This document shows positions 1 through 7,944 of a stretch of DNA of 64,000 nucleotides, in pieces. The stretch lies in the NCBI RefSeq assembly GCF_001542405.1, contig NZ_LNCD01000120.1:82485-146484 (forward strand), written 5' to 3'. The DNA is from Rhizobium altiplani. GTDB taxonomy: Bacteria > Pseudomonadota > Alphaproteobacteria > Rhizobiales > Rhizobiaceae. Each line of letters opens with the position of its first letter. The first letter of the stretch is position 1. The notes beneath the pieces are model-generated. The model was not told the origin of the DNA. It ran no database searches and was given only the letters and a program-made list of their open reading frames with translations. Made by a program: the position numbers and the translations under genes.

Positions 1-9
1 AAAGGGTGC

Positions 10-195
10 TCAGGCAAACCCGAGCGGAATTTGCTCGACCTTGCGGCCGCGACCATAATCGCGCTCATAGGAAGCACGATCGTCATCGCGCGCAGACGCA
101 AGAACCACTTCCGGCGCATAGTAGCCGTCAGCGTAAGTGCCGGTATCGCCATTCTCCCGGATCTCGCGCTTCGCCGTGAAAATCTTCAAAAGCAT
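10..195 (-). CDS. small conserved-looking hypothetical protein
   Basis: Encodes 61 residues beginning MLLKIF, hydrophilic and rich in Arg, Asp and Tyr, ending IPLGFA. I chose the internal ATG at 195 because a near-perfect Shine-Dalgarno (AGGAGGAG) lies at 203-210, 7 bases before it; the longer frame to 231 has no such signal. There is no signal peptide, membrane segment or recognisable domain. It sits alone upstream of tRNA-Gly. The strong ribosome site argues that it is real; function is unknown. Confidence 0.55.
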   Translation of the reverse strand: MLLKIFTAKREIRENGDTGTYADGYYAPEVVLASARDDDRASYERDYGRGRKVEQIPLGFA

Positions 196-262
196 CCTGC
201 AACTCCTCCTGATCATGCCGACAACGACCAAGGGGTCGCCTGCGTTCCCGTGATATCGGAGA

Positions 263-281
263 ATAGTTAAAAATTAACTAT
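263..281. promoter_or_regulatory. AT-rich inverted repeat upstream of the small ORF
   Basis: ATAGTTAA and TTAACTAT form a perfect 8-bp inverted repeat separated by AAA. The surrounding 100 bases are much more AT-rich than the rest of the window, and AACTATGT recurs at 276-283 and 300-307. It lies about 70 bases upstream of the minus-strand ORF, so it is probably part of its promoter or operator. No specific regulator can be named. Confidence 0.3.
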
Positions 282-446
282 GTTTATTAGAGGATTGTCA
301 ACTATGTCAATTTCCTTCGAGGCTACCTCTTAAGGGCGTTCTTTCCTCGTGGAGCAAGACAGCGAACGACGGCGGCCCACGTGGGCACCACGCTCAGACC
401 ACAGTGCGGCTGAAATCCGCTCAGTCCCAGCAAAACCATCTGAAGT

Positions 447-520
447 TGGAGCGGGTGAAGGGAATCGAACCCTCGTATTCAGCTTGGGAAGCTGCTGCTC
501 TACCATTGAGCTACACCCGC
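447..520 (-). tRNA. tRNA-Gly (anticodon CCC)
   Basis: On the minus strand the gene begins GCGGGTGTAGCTCAATGG and ends with the T-arm GGTTCGATTCC, acceptor strand CACCCGC, then TCCA, so CCA is encoded. The acceptor stem pairs GCGGGTG with CACCCGC. The anticodon loop is TTCCCAA, giving CCC, which reads GGG glycine codons. One mismatch (G27-A43) sits at the base of the anticodon stem. D-loop and T-loop consensus bases are present. Confidence 0.95.
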
Positions 521-575
521 GTTGGAGCGAGATTTCCAATAGATGGGTGCCGCTGTCAAGCGGGCATCGGCGTTG

Positions 576-1667
576 TCAGATGCGGAAGTGCTTCGAGAGT
601 TTCAGGCCCTGGGCCTGATAATTGGAGCCGAGGCCGGAGCCGTAGAGGCTCTCGGGGTGCTCCTGCATATGCTCATAGACGAGGCGACCGACGATCTGGC
701 CGTCCTCGAGGATGAAGGGAACCTCGTGGCTGCGGACCTCGAGCACGGCGCGGCTGCCGCGGCCGCCGGCGGGGACGTGGCCGAAGCCGGGGTCGAAGAA
801 GCCTGCATAATGCACGCGAAATTCGCCAACCAACGGATCGAAGGGGGTCATCTCTGCCGCGTAGTGCGGTGGCACATGGATGGCTTCGCGCGAGACGAGA
901 ATATAAAACTCGTCCGGATCCAGGATCAGTTCGTTGCGACCGCGGCTATAGAGAGGTTCCCAGAAGTCATAGATGTCGTGCTGCGCCTTCTTGTCGACAT
1001 CGACGACTGCAGTGTGGTGCTTACCGCGGTAGCCGATCAGTCCATCCTTGTCGCCGGCCAAATCAATCGACAGGGCAATGCCGCCGCCGGAGACGTTCGG
1101 CAGCTTGCTGGCGACCAGCGTTTCGGCATCGTGGAGCGCGAGCAATTCCGGCTCCCCAAGTATCGAATGGCCGACCCGGAAGCGGATCTGCGACAGGCGC
1201 GAGCCTCGACGCACGACGATCGGGAAAGTACGCGGACTGATTTCGAGATAGAGCGGGCCGGAATAGCCAGCCGGGATTTTGTCGAACTCCTGCGCGTAGT
1301 CAGTGATGACGCGGGTGAAGATATCAAGACGTCCGGTCGAGCTTTTGGGATTGGCCGAGGCCGACATGTCGGCCGGCAGGTCGAGGCGCTCCATCAAGGG
1401 AACGATGTAGACACAGCCGGTCTCCAGCACGGCGCCTTCGCTGAGGTCGACGACGTGGAGGCTGAGGCGATCGAGCTTATCGGACACCAAATGGGAAGGA
1501 CCCGGCATGAAGCTCGCGCGAACGCGGAATGCCTTCGCGCCAAGCCTGAGGTCAAGGCTTGCCGGTTGGATCTGGTCGTGGTCCAAATCGCGCTCGCTGG
1601 TGAGACGTCCCGCCTCAAAGAGCGCGCCTATCGCGCGATCCGCCAAAATTCCTGTTTCGCGAGCCAT
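576..1667 (-). CDS. dcd: 2'-deoxycytidine 5'-triphosphate deaminase family protein
   Basis: A 363-residue Dcd/dUTPase-superfamily protein, about twice the length of E. coli Dcd (about 190 aa). This matches the long form common in alphaproteobacteria, in which two dUTPase-like beta-barrels are joined. The first half carries the nucleotide-binding signature QPASLDLRLG and the motif NPKSSTGRLD with the expected Ser and Arg. Family role: deamination of dCTP to dUTP, feeding dTMP synthesis in the cytoplasm. Two adjacent ATG codons (1670 and 1667) follow a purine-rich GGATGGGG; frame alone would allow a start at 1721. Deaminase versus plain dUTPase activity cannot be settled by reading. Confidence 0.85.
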   Translation of the reverse strand: MARETGILADRAIGALFEAGRLTSERDLDHDQIQPASLDLRLGAKAFRVRASFMPGPSHLVSDKLDRLSLHVVDLSEGAVLETGCVYIVPLMERLDLPADMSASANPKSSTGRLDIFTRVITDYAQEFDKIPAGYSGPLYLEISPRTFPIVVRRGSRLSQIRFRVGHSILGEPELLALHDAETLVASKLPNVSGGGIALSIDLAGDKDGLIGYRGKHHTAVVDVDKKAQHDIYDFWEPLYSRGRNELILDPDEFYILVSREAIHVPPHYAAEMTPFDPLVGEFRVHYAGFFDPGFGHVPAGGRGSRAVLEVRSHEVPFILEDGQIVGRLVYEHMQEHPESLYGSGLGSNYQAQGLKLSKHFRI

Positions 1668-1750
1668 CATGCCCCATCCATATTCGTGGGAGACAAAACC
1701 AAACTCAAGGAATTGACGCAAGCATAGAACGGCAGTATTGCACTTTTATC

Positions 1751-1803
1751 CCGTGGTGATTTGGCCGGTCGGCTTGCAGCCACGTTAAACAAGTGGCTAA
1801 AAG
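1751..1803 (+). ncRNA. SAM-II riboswitch (metA/metZ leader aptamer)
   Basis: The leader of metZ carries the conserved SAM-II core: stem P1 CGTGG (1752-1756) pairs with CCACG (1780-1784), enclosing GTGATTTGGCC and the pseudoknot loop, followed by the A-rich strand TTAAAC and the terminal GCTAAAAGG. SAM-II aptamers (Rfam family metA/SAM-II) are known upstream of methionine genes in alphaproteobacteria and turn expression off when S-adenosylmethionine is plentiful. The aptamer lies 64 bases before the metZ ATG. Confidence 0.88.
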
Positions 1804-1845
1804 GACCGGGTGCAAAACCGGTCTGCTTTCGCGGCCGGTTTTTTT
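1804..1845 (+). terminator. riboswitch expression platform: terminator with competing hairpin
   Basis: AACCGG-T-CTGC pairs across a TTTC loop with GCGG-CCGGTT and runs into seven T residues, a canonical intrinsic terminator (1816-1845). A second hairpin, GACCGG (1804-1809) with CCGGTC (1818-1823), uses the left arm of the terminator and so is a natural anti-terminator directly abutting the SAM-II aptamer. I infer transcriptional attenuation by SAM. Confidence 0.8.
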
Positions 1846-1866
1846 GTTGTTTGAAAGTGGTGATTC

Positions 1867-3051
1867 ATGAGCAAGACTTGGCGCCCCGCAACCCAACTCG
1901 TTCACGACGGTTCTTTGCGCTCGCAATATGGCGAGACCTCGGAAGCCATCTACCTCACGCAAGGCTTCGTCTATGAGAGCGCGGAAGCGGCCGAAGCGCG
2001 CTTCAAGGGCGAAACGGAAGGCTATATCTACGCTCGCTACGGCAGCCCGACAAACGACATGTTCGAGAAGCGCATGTGCGCACTGGAAGGCGCAGAGGAA
2101 GCCCGCGCCACGGCCTCCGGCATGGCAGCCGTCACCGCCGCAATCCTCTGCCAGGTGAAGGCCGGCGACCACATCGTTGCCGCCCGCGCCCTCTTCGGCT
2201 CCTGCCGCTGGGTCGTCGAGACGCTCGCCCCGAAATACGGTATCGAATGCACGCTGGTCGACGGTCGCCATCTGGAAAACTGGGAAAAGGCGATCCGCCC
2301 GAACACCAAGGTGTTCTTCCTGGAAAGCCCGACCAATCCGACACTCGAGGTGATAGACATTGCCGGCGTCGCCAAGCTCGCCAACCAGATCGGCGCCAAG
2401 GTCGTGGTCGACAACGTCTTCGCCACGCCGATCTTCCAGAAGCCGCTCGAGCTCGGCGCCCATATCGTCGTCTATTCGGCCACCAAGCACATCGACGGCC
2501 AGGGCCGCAGCCTCGGTGGCGTCATCCTCTCCGACCGGGAATGGGTCAACGAGAACCTTCAGGACTACTACCGCCACACCGGCCCGGCCATGTCGCCGTT
2601 CACGGCATGGACGCTGCTGAAGGGACTCGAGACGCTGCCGCTGCGCGTCAAGCAGCAGACCGAAAACGCATCGAAGATCGCCGACTTCCTGGCCGATCAG
2701 CCGAAGGTCGCCAAGGTCATCTATCCCGGCCGCAACGATCATCCGCAGGCCGACATCGTCGCCAAGCAGATGAAGGGTGGCTCGACACTGGTCGCCATCG
2801 AACTCAAGGGCGGCAAGGAAGCTGCTTTCGCGCTCCAAAACGCCCTGCAGGTCGTCAAGATCTCCAACAATCTGGGCGACGCCAAGAGCCTGATCACGCA
2901 TCCGGCTACGACGACGCACAAGAACCTGACCGACGAAGCACGGGCGGAGCTCGGCATTTCCGGCGGTACCGTTCGTCTTTCCGCGGGCATCGAGGACACG
3001 GACGACCTGATCGAGGACTTCGCCCAGGCTCTCGCAAAAGTGAACGCCTGA
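1867..3051 (+). CDS. metZ: O-succinylhomoserine sulfhydrylase
   Basis: A 394-residue PLP enzyme of the Cys/Met metabolism (cystathionine gamma-synthase) family. It makes homocysteine directly from O-succinylhomoserine and sulfide, the alphaproteobacterial route to methionine. The PLP lysine is K207 in SATKHIDGQG, and the YARYGSPT and SGMAA cofactor-binding segments are in place. Length is typical. The start follows a weak ribosome site (GTGG). Control by the upstream SAM-II riboswitch fits the assignment. O-acetylhomoserine use, or a cystathionine gamma-synthase role, cannot be excluded by sequence reading. Confidence 0.92.
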   Translation: MSKTWRPATQLVHDGSLRSQYGETSEAIYLTQGFVYESAEAAEARFKGETEGYIYARYGSPTNDMFEKRMCALEGAEEARATASGMAAVTAAILCQVKAGDHIVAARALFGSCRWVVETLAPKYGIECTLVDGRHLENWEKAIRPNTKVFFLESPTNPTLEVIDIAGVAKLANQIGAKVVVDNVFATPIFQKPLELGAHIVVYSATKHIDGQGRSLGGVILSDREWVNENLQDYYRHTGPAMSPFTAWTLLKGLETLPLRVKQQTENASKIADFLADQPKVAKVIYPGRNDHPQADIVAKQMKGGSTLVAIELKGGKEAAFALQNALQVVKISNNLGDAKSLITHPATTTHKNLTDEARAELGISGGTVRLSAGIEDTDDLIEDFAQALAKVNA

Positions 3052-3061
3052 TCAGCCTACA

Positions 3062-3089
3062 TCGGCCGGATTGACGCAAATCCGGCCGA
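3062..3089 (+). terminator. 11-bp hairpin after metZ
   Basis: TCGGCCGGATT and AATCCGGCCGA pair perfectly across a 6-base loop, 10 bases after the metZ stop. No T-tract follows, so it may stabilise the mRNA 3' end or act as a weak or Rho-assisted terminator. Confidence 0.45.
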
Positions 3090-3251
3090 CCGCCACATGC
3101 TGCTTTGCCCCACCCAAGACAGGTCAAAGTCAGGCTTAAGTGGCGAAACTTCTTGCCTTTACAGGCATTACGGACGTGATCGACTATCGGTTTATTGACG
3201 GATCGGCTGTCGTATAAGATACCGGTAACGTATATTGACTATGGTGTAGGC

Positions 3252-3644
3252 ATGTACCGCGCCCTTACACGAGACATTGAAGTCGTCGTCGAACCTTTTT
3301 ATCTGGAGGAGCAATCCGATCCGGAGGACGATCGCTATGTCTGGGGCTACCGGATCGTCATCAGCAACAATTCCGACAAGTCCGTGCGACTGGTGAACCG
3401 CTATTGGAACATCACCGACCAGAACGGCCTCGTCGATGAGGTCACGGGCGCCGGCGTCGTGGGCGAACAGCCGCGGCTCGCGCCCGGCGATACCTATGAA
3501 TATTCCTCGGGCTGCCCGCTGGATACGCCGTCGGGGCTGATGTTCGGCCACTACCAGATGGAAACGGACGAAGGCGAGCTTTTCAATGTCGAAATACCCG
3601 CCTTCTCACTGGATTCGCCAGGGCTGCTGAGAGTCCTGAACTGA
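3252..3644 (+). CDS. apaG: ApaG-domain protein
   Basis: A 130-residue protein of the ApaG family, a fibronectin-type-III-like beta fold linked genetically to Co2+/Mg2+ resistance and Ap4A metabolism. Recognisable segments are YVWGYRIVISNNS, YWNITDQNG and the glycine/proline-rich LAPGDTYEYSSGCPLDTPSG. I start at the ATG at 3252 (MYRALTRDIEV), which gives the usual family length; an in-frame extension to 3195 adds 19 unconserved-looking residues. Its stop codon directly abuts that of the convergent hslO with no spacer. Confidence 0.88.
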   Translation: MYRALTRDIEVVVEPFYLEEQSDPEDDRYVWGYRIVISNNSDKSVRLVNRYWNITDQNGLVDEVTGAGVVGEQPRLAPGDTYEYSSGCPLDTPSGLMFGHYQMETDEGELFNVEIPAFSLDSPGLLRVLN

Positions 3645-4640
3645 TCACTCCGCAGGCTCTGCCACCTCTTCCACTTCGAAACGATAGGTCGTCGAGCAGA
3701 ATTCGCAGGTGACCGAAATTGCGCCGTCTTCCTGGCTGGCATCAATTTCCTCCGCCGAGAAGCCCTTCAGCACCCCCTTGATCTTTTCGCGGGAACAGCT
3801 GCAGCGATCGAAGACCTCGCGCGGTTCGTAGACGCGAACCCCACGCTCGTGGAACAGACGATATAGCAGCCGCTCGGTGCCGACTTGCGGATCCGTCAGT
3901 TCGTCGGCGTCGATCGTGTCGACGAGCGAGCGGGCTTCCATCCAGGCATCGTCTTCCTTGTGGGTGCCGCCAGTCCTATCGCCGTCGCCGCCGTGAAGAT
4001 CCGGCTGGCGCATGCGCTCCGGCGCTTCCGGCAGGAACTGGGCGACAAGACCGCCAGCCCGCCAGCGGTGGCGCGGCTTGCCCGCGTCGTCGCGATCGAA
4101 GAGTTCGGCCGCAGCAAGACGCACCCGCGTCGGGATCTGCTCAGACTGGCGGAAATAGGTGCCGGCAATCTCTTCAAGGGTCGCACCGTCGAGCGCAACG
4201 ATACCCTGGTAGGGTTGGGAAAACTTGCCCTGATCGATCGTAAAGGCCAGCATGCCCTTGCCGAGAAGCTGTTCGGGCTCGATCTGCCCTGCCGCAACGG
4301 CCCTGTCGAGGAGGCCCTGGTTGAAGCGTGCGTAGGCACGCACGTTCTCAGGCGTCGAGAAATCGCAAACAAGCAGGTCCACCGGGCCGTCGCCCTTGGT
4401 CTGGACCGTGAACTTGCCTTCAAATTTCAGCGACGTGCCGAGCAGCACCGTCAGCACAACGACTTCGGCAAGAAGCCGCGCGACGGGCGCAGGATAGCGA
4501 TGGCGCTCGAGGATCGCGTCCAGCATCGGCCCGAGCTGGACGGCGCGACCGCGCACATCCAGTCCCTCAACCTGAAACGGAACGACATGATCATCGCCGG
4601 CGAAATTGAATTCGCCGAGGGTGGCTGCAGGTTCTGCCAT
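3645..4640 (-). CDS. hslO: Hsp33 redox-regulated chaperone
   Basis: A 331-residue cytoplasmic holdase. Hsp33 is activated when oxidation releases a zinc ion held by four cysteines; these are C280 and C282 (CSC) and C312 and C315 (CEFC), all present in the expected C-terminal spacing. The central region contains the family stretch QGLLDRAVAAGQIEPEQLLG. AGGAGAAG stands before the ATG. The gene is upstream of argF-argD in the opposite order of reading but on the same strand, 92 bases downstream of the argF stop, so it may be a distal part of that transcript. Confidence 0.93.
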   Translation of the reverse strand: MAEPAATLGEFNFAGDDHVVPFQVEGLDVRGRAVQLGPMLDAILERHRYPAPVARLLAEVVVLTVLLGTSLKFEGKFTVQTKGDGPVDLLVCDFSTPENVRAYARFNQGLLDRAVAAGQIEPEQLLGKGMLAFTIDQGKFSQPYQGIVALDGATLEEIAGTYFRQSEQIPTRVRLAAAELFDRDDAGKPRHRWRAGGLVAQFLPEAPERMRQPDLHGGDGDRTGGTHKEDDAWMEARSLVDTIDADELTDPQVGTERLLYRLFHERGVRVYEPREVFDRCSCSREKIKGVLKGFSAEEIDASQEDGAISVTCEFCSTTYRFEVEEVAEPAE

Positions 4641-4732
4641 GGTCTTCTCCTAGTCTGAGAGCGGCAGACAAGAGTGTCCATCCGCTCGCGCGGCCAACGG
4701 GCCTTCCGGCCAAACGTGGCGTCCAGTATGGT

Positions 4733-5650
4733 TCAGATCGCGCCCAGGCACCAAGCAAGAATCGACTTCTGCGCATGAAGACGGTTTTCCGCTTCATCGA
4801 AGACCACGGATTGCGGGCCGTCGATCACCTCGTCCGTAACTTCCTCACCACGATGGGCGGGCAGGCAATGCATGAACAATGCATCCTTGTCGGCCTGCGC
4901 CATCAAAGCCGAATTGACCTGATAAGGCTGGAATACGTTGTGACCACGGGCCCGATGTTCCTGATTCATGGAGACCCAGGTATCGGTCACCACACAATCG
5001 ACGCCGGCGACCGCACGGTCTGCATCATGGTAAAGCATGATTTCGGCGCCCTCATTGCGGGCCCAGTTCAGATAGTGATCCTTTGGCTCGGAACCAAGGG
5101 GCACCGCCATATTCATGCGGTAGCCAAAACGCGCGGCTCCTTCGACCAACGAATGCAGCACGTTGTTGCCGTCGCCGGTCCAGGCGATCGTCTTGCCCTT
5201 GATCGGGCCGCGGTGCTCTTCGAAGGTCATGACATCAGCCATGATCTGGCAGGGGTGCGTATCATCCGTCAATGCGTTGATGACAGGAACGGTTGCATGC
5301 TCGGCGAGCTCCAGCATGCGGGCATGATCGGTCGTGCGGATCATGATCGCGTCGACATAGCGCGACAGCACCTTGGCCGTGTCACCGATCGTCTCGGCGC
5401 GGCCGAGCTGCATTTCGGTGCCCGACAGGAACAGCGTCTCGCCCCCGAGCTGGCGCATGCCAACGTCGAAGGACACGCGGGTACGGGTCGAGGGCTTTTC
5501 GAAGATCATCGCCAGCATCTTGCCGGCGAGTGGCTTGTCGCCCTGCCCGGCCTTGAAGGCCTGCTTGCGCGAGATTGCGTCATCCATAATGAGCCGCAGG
5601 TCCGATGCCGCGACGGCGGAGAGATCGAGGAAGTGTTTGGGGGAAGCCAT
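4733..5650 (-). CDS. argF: ornithine carbamoyltransferase
   Basis: A 305-residue enzyme converting ornithine and carbamoyl phosphate to citrulline in arginine synthesis. The carbamoyl-phosphate signature S54-TRTR-58 is present, as are HPCQ at 132-135 and the ornithine-side catalytic HCLP at 261-264. Length is normal for anabolic ArgF. It lies 42 bases after argD on the same strand, so argD-argF form an arginine operon, possibly continuing to hslO. Confidence 0.95.
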   Translation of the reverse strand: MASPKHFLDLSAVAASDLRLIMDDAISRKQAFKAGQGDKPLAGKMLAMIFEKPSTRTRVSFDVGMRQLGGETLFLSGTEMQLGRAETIGDTAKVLSRYVDAIMIRTTDHARMLELAEHATVPVINALTDDTHPCQIMADVMTFEEHRGPIKGKTIAWTGDGNNVLHSLVEGAARFGYRMNMAVPLGSEPKDHYLNWARNEGAEIMLYHDADRAVAGVDCVVTDTWVSMNQEHRARGHNVFQPYQVNSALMAQADKDALFMHCLPAHRGEEVTDEVIDGPQSVVFDEAENRLHAQKSILAWCLGAI

Positions 5651-5692
5651 TATCGTTACCTATCACGCCCGCCTTCCGACGGGCACTATCCA

Positions 5693-6889
5693 TTAAGCCG
5701 TCTTCTTGACCTTCGTAGCGCGCACGCTTTCGGCGGCGCGTTCGAGGCGGGCAAGGCCCTCGCGGGCTTCGTCAGCAGTGACGACCAGAGGCGGCAGAAG
5801 ACGAATGACATTGTCGCCAGCGGGTACGCCGAGCAGATGGGCGTCACGGATCGCCTGCAGCAGTTCGGAGGACGACACGGCGGCCTTGACGCCGAGCAGC
5901 AGCCCCTCGCCCCTGATATCCTCGATGATATCAGGATAGCGATCCTTGAGCGAGGCCAGCCCTTGGCGGAATACCAGCGAGACGTCACGCACCTGCTGCA
6001 GGAAGCCCTCCGCGAGGATCACGTCGAGCACGGCACTGCCAACTGCCATGGCGAGCGGATTGCCGCCATAAGTGGAGCCATGCGTGCCGGCCTTCATGCC
6101 GGAAGCGGCCTCTGCCGTGGCAAGGCAGGCTCCGAGCGGGAAGCCGCCGCCGATACCCTTGGCAACCGCCATGATATCGGGGGTAGCGCCTGACCACTCA
6201 TGCGCAAAGAGCTTGCCCGTGCGGCCCATGCCGGTCTGCACTTCATCGAAAATCAGCAGCAGACCATGCTCGTCGCAGATCGCGCGAAGTGCCTTCAGGA
6301 ACTCGTTCGTCGCCGGGCGGACGCCGCCTTCCCCCTGAATAGGTTCGATGAGGATCGCGGCCGTTTCATTTGTGATGGCGCTGCGGACTGCATCGAGATC
6401 ACCGAACGGCCCCTGATCGAAGCCAGGCGCCTTGGGACCGAAGCCTTCGAGGTATTTCTCCTGGCCACCGGCGGCAATCGTCGCCAGCGTACGGCCATGG
6501 AAGGCGCCTTCAAAGGTGATGATATGGAACCGCTCGGGATGGCCCTTGGAAAACTGATAGCGGCGCGCGGTCTTGATCGCGCATTCCAAGGCTTCTGCGC
6601 CGGAGTTCGTGAAGAACACCTTATCGGCGAAGGTCGCATCGGTCAGCCGCTTTGCCAGTGTTTCCTGACCCGGGATCTCATAGATGTTGGACAGATGCCA
6701 GACCTTGTCGGCCTGCTCCTTCAGCGCGCCAACCACATGCGGATGGCTGTGGCCAACGGAGGTGACGGCAACGCCCGCGCCGAAATCAAGATATCGCTCG
6801 CCCGTTTCGCTGATCAGCCACACGCCTTCTCCTCGCTCGAACCGCAGCGGGGCACGAGAGTAGGTGTCGTAAAGCGCGGCTTCAGCCAT
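5693..6889 (-). CDS. argD: acetylornithine aminotransferase
   Basis: A 398-residue class III PLP aminotransferase, converting N-acetylglutamate semialdehyde to N-acetylornithine; ArgD enzymes often also act as DapC. Cofactor features are FFTNSGAEALECAIK, ILIEPIQGEGG, LLIFDEVQTGMGRTG and the Schiff-base lysine in MAVAKGIGGGFPLG. I choose the ATG at 6889 (MAEAALYDTYSRAP) because AGGAGATCG precedes it; an earlier in-frame start at 6910 lacks that. A minus-strand terminator-like hairpin lies in its leader at 6951-6978. Confidence 0.93.
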   Translation of the reverse strand: MAEAALYDTYSRAPLRFERGEGVWLISETGERYLDFGAGVAVTSVGHSHPHVVGALKEQADKVWHLSNIYEIPGQETLAKRLTDATFADKVFFTNSGAEALECAIKTARRYQFSKGHPERFHIITFEGAFHGRTLATIAAGGQEKYLEGFGPKAPGFDQGPFGDLDAVRSAITNETAAILIEPIQGEGGVRPATNEFLKALRAICDEHGLLLIFDEVQTGMGRTGKLFAHEWSGATPDIMAVAKGIGGGFPLGACLATAEAASGMKAGTHGSTYGGNPLAMAVGSAVLDVILAEGFLQQVRDVSLVFRQGLASLKDRYPDIIEDIRGEGLLLGVKAAVSSSELLQAIRDAHLLGVPAGDNVIRLLPPLVVTADEAREGLARLERAAESVRATKVKKTA

Positions 6890-6950
6890 GGCGCGATCTC
6901 CTATCAGCAATCATCAGCAGCCGGACTCCGGCTAAGGAAAGCAGGTCCGG

Positions 6951-6978
6951 AAAATTAAAAATGCCGCCTTTCGGCGGC
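6951..6978 (-). terminator. intrinsic-terminator-like hairpin upstream of argD
   Basis: Read on the minus strand, GCCGCC and GGCGGC pair across a GAAA tetraloop and are followed by ATTTTTAATTTT. Its orientation would stop transcription arriving at argD about 60 bases before its start codon. It could end a small RNA made from the 6980-7317 interval or attenuate argD; no ORF upstream on this strand needs it. Confidence 0.6.
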
Positions 6979-7091
6979 GAGCAGCACTATTTACTTTTCG
7001 CACTGCAATGTCAACAAAACTGAGGTTTCGCTGCATGCGTCAAGCAGCCATCCCGAGGCGCTCGACCTATCAACAACTATGTTGCATAAAT

Positions 7092-7167
7092 GACTCTCAC
7101 GCCCAGCAAGTTGGGGAAAACTTGAAAATCGATTCCCCGAGATTCAACCGACTCTTGTCACGGAGTC
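7092..7167. promoter_or_regulatory. cluster of five GANTC (CcrM) sites upstream of gcrA
   Basis: GANTC occurs at 7092-7096 (GACTC), 7131-7135 (GATTC), 7141-7145 (GATTC), 7150-7154 (GACTC) and 7163-7167 (GAGTC), with one more at 7277-7281. GANTC is methylated by CcrM in alphaproteobacteria, and GcrA acts at promoters carrying it. No gene occupies 6890-7317; apart from this cluster, a CtrA-like site and the argD leader hairpin I see nothing in it. Confidence 0.7.
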
Positions 7168-7181
7168 GGCCTCACACTAGG

Positions 7182-7196
7182 TTAAAACTCAATTAC
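7182..7196 (+). promoter_or_regulatory. CtrA-box-like site upstream of gcrA
   Basis: TTAA-AACTCAA-TTAC matches the CtrA recognition pattern TTAA-N7-TTAA at seven of eight fixed positions, 122 bases before the gcrA start. CtrA represses gcrA in Caulobacter, so the placement is sensible. A single near-match in AT-rich DNA could be chance. Confidence 0.4.
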
Positions 7197-7317
7197 TAGG
7201 CTGCATGCGGCGGAACTAGTCACCAAAATTTGAGTAAGCGTTTCTTGCCTCGGATACGTCCGTGGCAACGGTGAAGGATTCTGCCTACACCAACGCTAAT
7301 AAGGCGGAGACAGGGGC

Positions 7318-7851
7318 ATGAACTGGACAGACGAGCGCGTTGAAAAACTGAAGAAGCTGTGGTCCGAAGGCCTGAGCGCCAGCCAGATCGCAGCACAACT
7401 TGGCGGTGTAAGTCGTAACGCCGTCATTGGTAAAGTCCATCGTTTGAGTCTGCCCGGCCGTGCGAAGGCCGGCGGTTCGACGACCACCGTCAGAACCCCC
7501 AAGCGCACGACTTCGGCGCCCCGCGCCACGAACTACGCCTCGCGGATCACCACACGCACCGTTACCCGCCAACAGGGCGCGACGATGCTCAAGGAAGAGA
7601 TCGAAATCGATACGGTGGAGGAAGTCCGCTTCCGTCCGGCCGCAAATGTAATCGTTCCGATTTCTCGCCGCCTTGGCCTCACCGAACTCACCGAGCGCAC
7701 CTGCAAGTGGCCGGTCGGCGATCCGCTCAATGACGACTTCCACTTCTGCGGTTGCGAGTCCCCGGACTCTTCCCCGTATTGCACGTATCATCAGCGCATG
7801 GCCTACCAGCCGGTCAACGAGCGCCGCAAGGCCGCTAACCGGGTCGCCTGA
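7318..7851 (+). CDS. gcrA: GcrA cell-cycle regulator
   Basis: A 177-residue GcrA-family protein. The N-terminus, MNWTDERVEKLKKLW followed by SASQIAAQLGG and SRNAVIGKVHRL, is the conserved DNA-binding helix-turn-helix. The C-terminal half contains the conserved CKWPVGDP and the cysteine-rich FHFCGCESPDSSPYCTYH that contacts sigma-70 region 2 in the family. GcrA is a transcription co-activator acting with RNA polymerase at CcrM-methylated promoters. GGCGGAGACAGGGGC lies before the ATG. The gene is monocistronic and ends at a strong terminator shared with phoB. Confidence 0.95.
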   Translation: MNWTDERVEKLKKLWSEGLSASQIAAQLGGVSRNAVIGKVHRLSLPGRAKAGGSTTTVRTPKRTTSAPRATNYASRITTRTVTRQQGATMLKEEIEIDTVEEVRFRPAANVIVPISRRLGLTELTERTCKWPVGDPLNDDFHFCGCESPDSSPYCTYHQRMAYQPVNERRKAANRVA

Positions 7852-7879
7852 CCCGGAAGCCGGATAAGGAATAAAGAAA

Positions 7880-7905
7880 ACGGGCCCTCGCGGGCCCGTT
7901 TTTCG
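7880..7905. terminator. bidirectional terminator between gcrA and phoB
   Basis: ACGGGCCC (7880-7887) pairs with GGGCCCGT (7892-7899) across a 4-base loop. T-rich tails flank it on both strands (TTTTTCG on plus, TTTTCTTTA on minus). It serves the convergent gcrA and the pst-pho operon. Confidence 0.88.
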
Positions 7906-7944
7906 TTGTATCGGAAAGACCTCTCAGGCTCTCGCCTGAAAGGA

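Noticed and set aside
543..1727. 394-codon plus-strand frame opposite the Dcd-family gene
   Set aside because: It is antisense to a gene with clear family motifs, and its residues (repeats of Arg, Asp, Glu, Ala) are the mirror of GC-rich codons; no ribosome site.
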